Source of the DNA: Symsagittifera roscoffensis
Lineage: Eukaryota; Xenacoelomorpha; Acoela; Convolutidae
NCBI RefSeq assembly: GCF_963678635.1
Contig: NC_087064.1
Location: forward strand, 40,522,530 to 40,586,529
Reading direction: 5' to 3'
DNA: 64,000 nt
Part shown: positions 10,271-22,599 of the stretch, piece after piece
How positions within the stretch are numbered: position 1 is the stretch's first letter
Layout of the letters: each line of letters begins with the position of its first letter
Translations under genes and position numbers: made by a program
Notes under the pieces: generated by a model
Databases searched by the model: none
Told to the model about the DNA's origin: nothing
Seen by the model: only the letters and a program-made list of their open reading frames with translations

Positions 10271-12956
10271 AGATCCCAGGCTCATGTCCAGACTTTTGCG
10301 ACAAAATTTAGGCACTTTTGCGACCAATACCTGACCTCACCAGAATTTCGCGACCATGATGATTCGTCGCGAATTTCGCAACCAAAGCGGAGTTTGCCCG
10401 ACCAAATTATTGCGACTCAAATTTAGTTTATCCAGACTCTTGCGACCAAGATTTGCCATTTTCAGACTTTCGCGACCGAAAAACTCAGGCGCGACTTTCG
10501 CGACCCAGGCAGATACAATTGTTCTCAATTGTTTCATAGGCGAGATTTTAGTTTTATAAAATTTCGAAAACGTGCATTAATAAAAAAATATACAGTAAAG
10601 TTCGGTCTTTAACTGTTCAATCAAGGCGTTAAATCGTCGGTTAGAAAAACCGATTCGATAGAGAAATTAACAACTCCCAAAATTAAATCTGAATTGCGTT
10701 AATTCTGTAGGTAAAAAAACCAAAAATTCATCTGTTTTTCCTTCACCCTTTTGTTCAGTACGTGAAAAGTGTAACAATTTTGTATACCATCCCAAAAACT
10801 ATAGAGAAAATTGTCTGTTTATAATTATACTGAGTATCAACTGGTACCATTCGAAGATTTAAACAAACAATTTTCTGATTTTACAGAAAAAAATTATAAC
10901 GATGTTATGATGGTAGATGCATTGTTTGACAACGACTGACTAGTGGTCATCAAATTAGAAGAAGAGCCAGAGCAACCATTGATTGATGTGATTTCGCTAA
11001 GCAAGAAAGGGAAAAATCACAGCCTGGTATCAGTACCGTCAATTCTCCTTCAGAGGTTTGGCCCAATTAGAAGAAATTGCAGAACAAGCCGCCCGAGTAG
11101 CCGAATTATCCGAGGAGACAATTACCCTTAATTTTTCGATATATCCTTCCATGATAGTTGCGGGATGAGTTTTGCTCGAAGTAGACACATCAGCTCAAGA
11201 CCAGCTGAGGAAAACTTCTCCATTATCGACAGCGAAACGATAACGGAAGTAAAATCCAATTATCTGTTTCGGCCATTTTTGGAGTTCTACCTATCGAATT
11301 ACTAGCCGAGTGTGAACATATAATAGCTTGTTTAACACTGTGGCCATTTCGTCGATTTCGTTTTTTTCAATTGTTCATCAACATCCTCTAAATAATTCAT
11401 GTAGATATATGTATGGACACACTTCCTAGGCAAAATTTAGGCATGTCCAGACTGTCGCGACCGAACCTGACCTCACCAGAAATTCGCGACCAAAGCCTGA
11501 CCTCACCAGAATTTCGCGATCATGACGATCTGTCGCGAATTTTGCGACCGAAGCGGAGGTTGTCCGACCAAAATATGGCAACTCCATTTTAGTTTATCCA
11601 GACTCTTGCGACCAAGATTTGCCATTTTCAGACTATCGTCACCGAAAAACTCAGGTGAACTTTTGCGGCCCAGGCAAATACAATTGTTATCAATTGTTAC
11701 AAAGGCGAAATTTTAGTTTTAAAAATTTCAAAAATGCGCATTATTGAAAAATGTACGGGAAAGTTGGAGTTTAAATCATCCAATGAATGCGTTAAACCAT
11801 CGGTCAGAAAAACCGATCTGATAGAGAGTTTACCAATTCCCAAAGTTAAATCTGAATCGCGTTCATTCCTTAGGTCAGAAAACTCAAAAAATTTATCTGC
11901 GTTGCCTTCACTTTTTTGTTTAGTACTTCAAAAGTGTGCCAATTTTGCCTATCATCCCTTTTTCTATTAAGAAATCTGTCTATTTATAATTATATTGAGT
12001 ATCATTTGGAACCATTCAAAGATTTCAACAAATAATTTCAAATTCTGCAGAAAATAATTACAACGATGTTATGATGATAGTTGCATTGTTTGACAACGAC
12101 TGACTAGTGGTCATCAAATTAGAAGAAGAGCCAGAGCAACCATTGATTGAGGTGAATTCGCTAGGCAAGACAAAGGAGAAATCACAGCCTGGTATCAGTA
12201 CCGTCAATTCTCCCGCAGAGGTTTGGCCCAATCGGAAGAAATTGCACAACGAGCCGCCCGAGTAGCCGAAACATCCGAGGAGACAATTGCCCCAAAATCC
12301 TCGATATACCCTTCTGTGATAGTTGCAGGATGCGTTTTGCTTGAAGTAGACACATCAGTTCAAGACCAGTTGAGCAATACTTCTTCCACTATTGACAGCG
12401 AAACGATAACGGAAGCAGAGTTTTCTGTAACAATTACAATAAAGCGCAAACTATCATTCGGAAACTCACAAACTCTCTTTTTCCTATGTTCTGTGCTATA
12501 AAATTTTATGCTTCGACCCTTTTTGGAGCTCTACCCATCGAAATACTTGCCAAGTGTGAACTCATATTAGCTTATTTAACACTAAGGCCATTTCGTCTAT
12601 TTCTTTTTTTTTCAATTGTTCATCAACATTCTCTAAATATTCCCTGTAGATAAATGTATGGACACACTTTCTAGGCCAAATTTAGGCATGTCCAGACTTT
12701 TGCGACCAAAACCTGACCTCACCAGAAATTCGCGACAAAAACTTGACCTCACCAGAAATTCGTGACCATGACGATACGTCGCGAATTTTGCGACCGAAGC
12801 GGAGGTTGTCTGACCAAACTACGACGACTCCATTTTAGTTTATCCAGACTTTTGCGACGAAGATTCTCCATTTTTAGATTATCGCGACCAAAAAACTCAG
12901 GCGGAGTTTCGCGACGCAGGCAAATACAATTGTTATCAAATGTTACAAAGGCGACA

Positions 12957-13112
12957 TTAGAAGAAGAGCCAGAGCAACCATTGATTGAGGTGAATTCGCT
13001 AGGCAAGACAAAGGAGAAATCACAGCCTGGTGTCAGTACCGTCAATTCTCCCGCAGAGGTTTGGCCAAGAGGTTCGCAAAAGTCTGGATAATTTAAAATG
13101 GTGTCGCCGTAG
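12957..13112. repeat. rearranged satellite unit with a small inverted fragment
   Basis: The subrepeat cassette joins directly to the TTAGAAGAAGAGCCAGAGC block at 12957, skipping the usual ~600 bp between them. At 13071-13112 the sequence GGTTCGCAAAAGTCTGGATA through ATGGTGTCGCCGTAG is a cassette fragment in reverse orientation. This explains the atypical 1403-bp spacing at this place. Confidence 0.6.
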
Positions 13113-14707
13113 TTTTAATTTCAAAGTTTTCAAAAATGCGCAATATTGAAAAATGTACGGAAAAGTTGGAGTTTAAATTATCCAATGAATGCGTTAAACC
13201 ATCGGTCAGAAAAACCGATTTGATAGAGAATTTACCAATTCCCAAAGTTAAGTCTGATTTGTGTTCTTTCTTTAGGTTATAAAACTCAAAAAACTTATCT
13301 GTGTTTCCTTCACTCTTTTGTTTAGTACTTGAAAAGTGTACCGATTTTGTTTGACATCCCTTTTTCTATTAGGAAAACTGTGTATTTATAATTATATTGA
13401 GTGTAATTTGGAACAATTCGAAGATTTAAACAAACACCTTTCAAATTTTACAGAAAATAATTATAACAATGTTATGATGATGGATGCATTGTTTGGCAAC
13501 GACTGACTAGTGGTCATCAAATTAGAAGAAGAGCCAGAGCAACCATTGATTGAGGTGAATTCGCTAGGCAAGACAAAGGAGAAATCTCAGCCTGATATCA
13601 ATACCCTCAATTCCCCTTCAGAGGTTTGGCCCAATTGGAAGAAATTGCACAACGAGCCGCCCGAGTAGCCGAAACATCCGAGGAGACAATTGCCCCAAAA
13701 TCCTCGATATACCCTTCTGTGAAGTTGCAGGATGCGTTTTGCTTGAAGTAGACACATCAGCTCAAGACTAGCTGAGCAATACTTCTTCCACTATTGACAG
13801 CGAAACGATAACGCAAGCAGAGTTTTCTGTAACAATTACTATCTAGCACAAACTATCATTCGGAAACTCTCGAACTCTCTTTTTCCTATGTTCTGTGCTT
13901 TCCAATTTTATGTTTCGGCCATTTTTGGAGCTCTACCCATCGAAATATTAGCCGAGTGTGAACTAATATTAGCTTATTTTACACTAAGGCCATTTCGTCG
14001 ATTTCATTTTTTTTTCAATTGTTCATCAACATTCTCTAAATATTCCCTGTAGATATATGTATGGACACACTTTCTAGGCCAAACTTAGGCATATCCAGAC
14101 CTTTGCGACCAAAATCTGACCTCACCAGAAATTCGCGACAAAAACTTGACCTCACCAGAAATTCGTGACCATGACGATCCGTCGCGAATTTTGCGACCGA
14201 AGCGGAGGTTGTCCGACCAAAATATGGCGACTCCATTTTAGTTTATCCAGATTCTTGCGACCAAGCTTCGCCATTTTCAGACTATCGCGACCGAAAAACT
14301 CAAGCGGACTTTTGCGATCCAGGCAAATACAATTGTTATCAGTTGTTACAAAGGCGACATTTTAATTTCAAAATTTTCAAAAATGCGCAATATTGAAAAA
14401 TGTACGGAAAAGTTGGAGTTTAAATTATCCAATGAATGCGCTAAACCATCGGTCAGAAAAACCGATTTGAAAGAGAATTTACCAATTCCCAAAGTTAAGT
14501 CTGATTTGTGTTCTTTCTTTAGGTTATAAAACTCAAAAAACTTATCTGTGTTTCCTTCACTCTTTTGTTTAGTACTTGGAAAGTGTACCGATTTTGTTTG
14601 TCATCCCTTTTTCTATTAGGAAAATTGTGTATTTATAATTATATTGAGTGTAATTTGGAACAATTCGAAGATTTAAACAAACACCTTTCAAATTTTACAG
14701 AAAATAA

Positions 14708-15004
14708 TTATAACGATGTTATGATGATGGATGCATTGTTTGGCAACGACTGACTAGTGGTCATCAAATTAGAAGAAGAACCAGAGCAACCATTGATTGA
14801 GGTGAATTCGCTTGGCAAGACAAAGGAGAAATCACAGCCTGATATCAATACCCTCAATTCCCCTTCAGAGGTTTGGCCCAATTGGAAGAAATTGCGCAAC
14901 GAGCCGCCCGAGTAGCCGAAACATCCGAGGAGACAATTGCCCCAAAATCCTCGATATACCCTTCTGTAAAGTAGCAGGATGCGTTTTGCTTGAAGTAGAC
15001 ACAT
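14708..15004 (-). other. recurrent antisense open frame of the satellite unit (98 codons, representative)
   Basis: The antisense frame across the GACTGACTAGTGG block is open in many units. It is 98 codons here and at 18612-18908, and 64-98 codons at 12058-12249, 12749-13045, 15955-16149, 17278-17508, 19859-20053, 21188-21418 and 32195-32446. The peptide includes FFQLGQTSEGELRVLISGCD and ends SLPNNASIIITSL. Between two unit types a +1 and a -1 indel about 50 bp apart cancel, so the frame stays open while the plus-strand frame gains a stop. Some units (for example near 23.8 kb) are not open. There is no known homologue by eye; chance remains likely. Confidence 0.25.
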
Positions 15005-17997
15005 CAGCTCAAGACTAGCTGAGCAATACTTCTTCCACTATTGACAGCGAAACGATAACGCAAGCAGAGTTTTCTGTAACAATTACTATCTAGCACAAAC
15101 TATCATTCGGAAACTCACAAACTCTCTTTTTCCTATGTTCTGTGCTATAAAATTTTATGTTTCGGCCCTTTTTGGAGCTCTACCCATCGAATTACTAGCC
15201 GAGTGTGAACTAATATTAGCTTATTTTACACTAAGGCCATTTCGTCGATTTCTTTTTTTTTTTCAATTGTTCATCAATATCCTCTAATTATTCCCTGTAG
15301 ATATATGTATGGACACACTTTCTAGGCCAAACTTAGGCATATCCAGACCTTTGCGACCAAAATCTGACCTCACCAGAAATTCGCGACAAAAACTTGACCT
15401 CACCAGAAATTCGTAACCATGACGATCCGTCGCGAATTTTGCGACCGAAGCGGAGGTTGTCCGACCAAAATATGGCGTCTCCATTTTAGTTTATCCAGAC
15501 TCTTGCGACCAAGATTCGCCATTTTCAGACTATCGCAACCGAAAAACTCAAGCGGACTTTTGCGATCCAGGCAAATACAATTGTTATCAATTGTTACAAA
15601 GGCGAGATTTTAGTTTCAAAAATTTCAAAAATGTGCATTATTGAAAAATGTACAAAAAGTTGGAGTTTGAATCATCTAATGAATGCGTTAAACCATCGGT
15701 CAGAAAAACCGATTTAATAGAGAATTTACCAATTCCCAAAGTTAAATCTGAATTGCGTTTTTTCTTTAGGTTACAAAACTCAAAAATTTATCTGTGTTTC
15801 CTTCACTCTTTTGTTTAGTACTTAAAAAGTGTACCAATTTTGTTTGCCATGCCTTTTTTCTATTAAGAGAATTGCGTATTCATAAATATATTGAGTATCA
15901 ATTGGAACCATTTGAAGATTTAAACAAACAACTTTCAAATTGTACAAAATGTAATTATAACAATATTATGATGATAGATGCATTGTTTGGCAACGACTGA
16001 CTAGTGGTCATCAATTTAGAAGAAGAGCCGTAGGCAACCATTGATTGAGGTGATTTCGCTAAGCAAGAAAAGGAGAAATCAAAGCCTGGTATCAGTATTG
16101 TCAATTCTCCTTCTGAGATTTTGCCCAAATGGAAGAAATTGAATAACAAGCCGCCCGAGTAGCCGAAATATCCGAGGAGACAATTACCCCTAATTCTTCG
16201 ATATACCCTTCTATGATAGTTGCAGGATGAGTTTTGCTCGAAGTAGACACATCAGCTCAAGACCAGCAGTGCACTATTTCTTCCATTATTGATAGCGAAA
16301 CGATAACGGATGCAGATTTTTTCTGTCACAACTACTGTTTGCACTAACTATCATTCCAAAACTCACAAACTCATTTTTTCCTGTCATCTGTGTTATCCAA
16401 TTTTCTGTTTCGGCCATTTTTGGAGCTCTATTCATCGAATTAGTAGCTGAGTGTGAACATAAATGAGCCTATTTAACACTGAGGCCATTTCATCGATTTC
16501 ATTTTTTTTCAATTGTTCATCAACATCCTCTAAATATTCCCTGTAGATATATGTATGGACTAAGTGTAGACTCTAGGTTTGTTCACATAACTTATACACT
16601 CTTATCATATTGTATTCGTCTCTATTAAGTTCCATGGTGTTTATCCCGGGTCGAGGTCCCAGACTCATGTCCAGACTTTTGCGACCAAATTTAGGCATGT
16701 CCAGACTTTCGCGACCAAAACCTGACCTCACCAGAATTTCGCGACCATGACGATTCGTTGAAAATTTCGCGACCAAAGCGGAGATTGCCCGAACAATTTA
16801 TTGCGACTCAAATTTAGTTATCCAGACCCTTGAGACCAAGATTTGCCATTTTCAGACTTTGGCGACCGAAAAACTTAGGCGTGACTTTCGCGACCCAGGC
16901 AGACACAATTGTTATCAATTGTTACATAGGCGAGATTTTAGTTTTTTAAAATATCAAAAATGCGCATTAATAAAAAAGATGCGGAAAAGTTCGGTCTTAA
17001 ACTGTCCAATCAAGCCTTTACTTCATCGGTCAGAGAAACCGATTCGATAGAGAATTTACCAATTCCCAAAGTTAAATGTGAATTGCGCTCAGTTTGTAGG
17101 TCATAAAACTCAAAAAAACTTATCTGTGTTTTCTTCACTTTTTTGTTTAGTACTTGAAAAATGTACCAATTTTGTCTATCATCCCCTTTTCTATTAAGAA
17201 AACTGTCTATTTATAATTAGATTGAGTATCATTTGGAATCATTCGAAGATTTAAGCAAAAAAATGTACAGAAAATTTTTATAACAAAATTATGATGATAG
17301 ATGCATTGTTTGGCAACGACTGACTGGTGGTAATCAATTTAGAAGAAGAGCCATAGGCAACCCTTGATTGAGGTGATTTCGCTAAGCAAGAAAAGGAGAA
17401 ATCACAGCCTGGTATCAGTACCGTCAATTCTTTTTCAGAGATTTTGCCCATAATTGGAAGAAATTGCATACCAAGCCGCCCGAGAAGCCGAAATATCCGA
17501 GGAGACAATTAACCCTAATTTCTCGATATACCCCTCTATGATAGTTGCAGGATGAGTTTTGCTCGAAGGAGAGACATCGGCTCAAGACCAGCTGAGCAAC
17601 ACTTCTTCCGTTATCGACAGTGAAACGATAACGGAAGCAGAGTTTTTCTGTAACAATTACTGTTTGCACAAACTATCATCCCAAAACTCACAAATTCTCT
17701 TTTTCATATCATCTGTGTTATCCAATTTTCTGTTTCGGCCATCTTTGGAACTCTAACCATTGAATAAATAGCCGAGTGTGAACATAAATCAGTCTATTTA
17801 ACACTGAGGCCATTTCGTCGAATTCTTTTTTTTTCAATTGTTCGTCAACATCCTCTAAATAATCCCTGTAGATATATGTATGGACTGTGTGTAGACTCTA
17901 GGTTTGTGCGCATAACTTATACACTGTTAGTATTTTGTTTTCATCTCTTGTAAGTTCCATGGTGTTTATCCCGGGTCGAGGTCCTAGAGTCATATCC

Positions 17998-18235
17998 AGA
18001 CTTTTGCGACAAAATTTAGGCATGTCCAGACTTTTGCGACTAAACTCTGATCTCACCAGAATTTTGCGACTCTGACAATCCGTCGCAAATTTCGCGAACG
18101 AAGCGGAGATTGCCCGAACAATTTATTGCGACTCAAATTTATTTTTACGAGATTCTTGCGACCAAGATATGCCATTTTCAGACTTTCGCGACCAAAAAAA
18201 CTCAGGTGCGACTTTAGCGACCCAGGCAGAAACAA
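17998..18235 (+). repeat. representative ~30-bp subrepeat cassette of the satellite unit
   Basis: The cassette can be cut at each GAC: successive pieces are about 30, 30, 28, 34, 30, 30 and 29 bp. Most start GACCAAA or GACTCAAA and end in CAGACTTTCGC, CAGACTTTTGC or a close variant. The same internal arrangement is found in every full unit of both array blocks. No coding role is evident. Confidence 0.75.
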
Positions 18236-21200
18236 TTGTTATCAATTGTTTCATAGGCGAGATTTTAGTTGTATAAAATTTCAAAAATGCGCATTATTAA
18301 AAAATGTACGGGAAAGTTGGAGTTTAAATCATCCAATGAATGCGTTAAACCATCGGTCAGAAAAACCGATCTGATAGAGAGTTTACCAATTCCCAAAGTT
18401 AAATCTGAATCGCGTTCATTCTTTAGATCATAAAACTCAAAAAACTTATCTGTGTTTCCTTCACTCTTTTGTTTAGTACTTGAAAAGTGTACCGATTTTG
18501 TTTGTCATCCCTTTTTCTATTAGGAAAATTGTGTATTTATAATTATATTGAGTGTAATTTGGAACAATTCGAAGATTTAAACAAACACCTTTCAAATTTT
18601 ACAGAAAATAATTATAACGATGTTATGATGATGGATGCATTGTTTGGCAACGACTGACTAGTGGTCATCAAATTAGAAGAAGAACCAGAGCAACCATTGA
18701 TTGAGGTGAATTCGCTTGGCAAGACAAAGGAGAAATCACAGCCTGATATCAATACCCTCAATTCCCCTTCAGAGGTTTGGCCCAATTGGAAGAAATTGCG
18801 CAACGAGCCGCCCGAGTAGCCGAAACATCCGAGGAGACAATTGCCCCAAAATCCTCGATATACCCTTCTGTAAAGTAGCAGGATGCGTTTTGCTTGAAGT
18901 AGACACATCAGCTCAAGACTAGCTGAGCAATACTTCTTCCACTATTGACAGCGAAACGATAACGCAAGCAGAGTTTTCTGTAACAATTACTATCTAGCAC
19001 AAACTATCATTCGGAAACTCACAAACTCTCTTTTTCCTATGTTCTGTGCTATAAAATTTTATGTTTCGGCCCTTTTTGGAGCTCTACCCATCGAATTACT
19101 AGCCGAGTGTGAACTAATATTAGCTTATTTTACACTAAGGCCATTTCGTCGATTTCTTTTTTTTTTCAATTGTTCATCAATATCCTCTAATTATTCCCTG
19201 TAGATATATGTATGGACACACTTTCTAGGCCAAACTTAGGCATATCCAGACCTTTGCGACCAAAATCTGACCTCACCAGAAATTCGCGACAAAAACTTGA
19301 CCTCACCAGAAATTCGTAACCATGATGATCCTTCGCGAATTTTGCGACCGAAGCGGAGGTTGTCCGACCAAAATATGGCGTCTCCATTTTAGTTTATCCA
19401 GACTCTTGCGACCAAGATTCGCCATTTTCAGACTATCGCAACCGAAAAACTCAAGCGGACTTTTGCGATCCAGGCAAATACAATTGTTATCAATTGTTAC
19501 AAAGGCGAGATTTTAGTTTCAAAAATTTCAAAAATGCGCATTATTGAAAAATGTACAAAAAAGTTGGAGTTTGAATCATCTAATGAATGCGTTAAACCAT
19601 CGGTCAGAAAAACCGATTTAATAGAGAATTTACCAATTCCCAAAGTTAAATCTGAATTGCGTTTTTTCTTTAGGTTACAAAACTCAAAAATTTATCTGTG
19701 TTTCCTTCACTCTTTTGTTTAGTACTTAAAAAGTGTACCAATTTTGTTTGCCATGCCTTTTTTCTATTAAGAGAATTGCGTATTCATAAATATATTGAGT
19801 ATCAATTGGAACCATTTGAAGATTTAAACAAACAACTTTCAAATTGTACAAAATGTAATTATAACAATATTATGATGATAGATGCATTGTTTGGCAACGA
19901 CTGACTAGTGGTCATCAATTTAGAAGAAGAGCCGTAGGCAACCATTGATTGAGGTGATTTCGCTAAGCAAGAAAAGGAGAAATCAAAGCCTGGTATCAGT
20001 ATTGTCAATTCTCCTTCTGAGATTTTGCCCAATTGGAAGAAATTGAATAACAAGCCGCCCGAGTAGCCGAAATATCCGAGGAGACAATTACCCCTAATTC
20101 TTCGATATACCCTTCTATGATAGTTGCAGGATGAGTTTTGCTCGAAGTAGACACATCAGCTCAAGACCAGCAGAGCACTATTTCTTCCATTATTGATAGC
20201 GAAACGATAACGGATGCAGATTTTTTCTGTCACAACTACTGTTTGCACTAACTATCATTCCAAAACTCACAAACTCATTTTTTCCTCTCATCTGTGTTAT
20301 CCAATTTTCTGTTTCGGCCATTTTTGGAGCTCTATTCATCGAATTAGTAGCTGAGTGTGAACATAAATGAGCCTATTTAACACTGAGGCCATTTCATCGA
20401 TTTCAGTTTTTTCAATTGTTCATCAACATCCTCTAAATATTCCCTGTAGATATATGTATGGACTAAGTGTAGACTCTAGGTTTGTTCACATAACTTATAC
20501 ACTCTTATCATATTGTATTCGTCTCTATTAAGTTCCATGGTGTTTATCCCGGGTCGAGGTCCCAGACTCATGTCCAGACTTTTGCGACCAAATTTAGGCA
20601 TGTCCAGACTTTCGCGACCAAAACCTGACCTCACCAGAATTTCGCGACCATGACGATTCGTTGAAAATTTCGCGACCAAAGCGGAGATTGCCCGAACAAT
20701 TTATTGCGACTCAAATTTAGTTATCCAGTATCCAGACCCTTGAGACCAAGATTTGCCATTTTCAGACTTTGGCGACCGAAAAACTTAGGCGTGACTTTCG
20801 CGACCCAGGCAGACACAATTGTTATCAATTGTTACATAGGCGAGATTTTAGTTTTTTAAAATATCAAAAATGCGCATTAATAAAAAAGATGCGGAAAAGT
20901 TCGGTCTTAAACTGTCCAATCAAGCCTTTACTTCATCGGTCAGAGAAACCGATTCGATAGAGAATTTACCAATTCCCAAAGTTAAATGTGAATTGCGCTC
21001 AGTTTGTAGGTCATAAAACTCAAAAAAACTTATCTGTGTTTTCTTCACTTTTTTGTTTAGTACTTGAAAAATGTACCAATTTTGTCTATCATCCCCTTTT
21101 CTATTAAGAAAACTGTCTATTTATAATTAGATTGAGTATCATTTGGAATCATTCGAAGATTTAAGCAAAAAAATGTACAGAAAATTTTTATAACAAAATT

Positions 21201-22599
21201 ATGATGATAGATGCATTGTTTGGCAACGACTGACTGGTGGTAATCAATTTAGAAGAAGAGCCATAGGCAACCCTTGATTGAGGTGATTTCGCTAAGCAAG
21301 AAAAGGAGAAATCACAGCCTGGTATCAGTACCGTCAATTCTTTTTCAGAGATTTTGCCCATAATTGGAAGAAATTGCATACCAAGCCGCCCGAGAAGCCG
21401 AAATATCCGAGGAGACAATTAACCCTAATTTCTCGATATACCCCTCTATGATAGTTGCAGGATGAGTTTTGCTCGAAGGAGAGACATCGGCTCAAGACCA
21501 GCTGAGCAATACTTCTTCCGTTATCGACAGTGAAACGATAACGGAAGCAGAGTTTTTCTGTAACAATTACTGTTTGCACAAACTATCATCCCAAAACTCA
21601 CAAACTCTCTTTTTCCTATCATCTGTGTTATCCAATTTTCTGTTTCGGCCATCTTTGGAACTCTAACCATTGAATAAATAGCCGAGTGTGAACATAAATC
21701 AGTCTATTTAACACTGAGGCCATTTCGTCGAATTCTTTTTTTTTCAATTGTTCGTCAACATCCTCTAAATAATCCCTGTAGATATATGTATGGACTGTGT
21801 GTAGACTCTAGGTTTGTGCGCATAACTTATACACTGTTAGTATTTTGTTTTCATCTCTTGTAAGTTCCAGGGTGTTTATCCCGGGTCGAGGTCCTAGAGT
21901 CATATCCAGACTTTTGCGACAAAATTTAGGCATGTCCAGACTTTTGCGACCAAACTCTGATCTCACCAGAATTTTGCGACTCTGACAATCCGTCGCAAAT
22001 TTCGCGAACGAAGCGGAGATTGCCCGAACAATTTATTGCGACTCAAATTTATTTTTACGAGATTCTTGCGATCAAGATATGCCATTTTCAGACTTTCGCG
22101 ACCAAAAAAACTCAGGTGCGACTTTAGCGACCCAGGCAGAAACAATTGTTATCAATTGTTTCATAGGCGAGATTTTAGTTGTATAAAATTTCAAAAATGC
22201 GCATTATTAAAAAAGATAAGAAAGGTTCGGTCTTAAACTGTCCAATGAAGGCGTTAAATCATCGTTCAGAAAAACCGATTCGCTAGAGAATTTACCACTT
22301 CCCAGAATTAAATCTGAATTGCGTTCATTCTTTAGATCATAAAACCCAAAAAACTTATCTGTGTTTCCTTCACTTTTTTGTTTAGTACTTGAAAAGTGTA
22401 CCAATTTGGTCTACCATCCCTTTTTATATTAAGAAAACTGTCTATTTAAAATTATATTGAGTATCATTTGGAACCACTCGAAGATTTAAACAAACCTTTT
22501 TCAAATTTTACAAAAAATAAAATGATAAAATTATGATGATAGATGCGAGTAGCCAAAAAATCCGAGGAGAAAATTACCACTAATTCCTCGATATACCCT

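Larger units (their letters stand above)
14440..22195. repeat. 3.9-kb higher-order duplication inside the array
   Basis: About 14440-18290 and 18344-22195 match each other almost base for base at an offset of 3904-3910 bp. Each copy is three satellite units long, and the same minor variants occur at the same places. Neighbouring single units differ far more. The whole three-unit block was therefore duplicated recently. Confidence 0.85.

Noticed and set aside
12223-12501. 92-codon plus-strand frame (EEIAQRAARVAETSEETIAP) as a gene
   Set aside because: It looks protein-like, but the same stretch is broken by stops in nearly all other satellite units and has no start or splice context.
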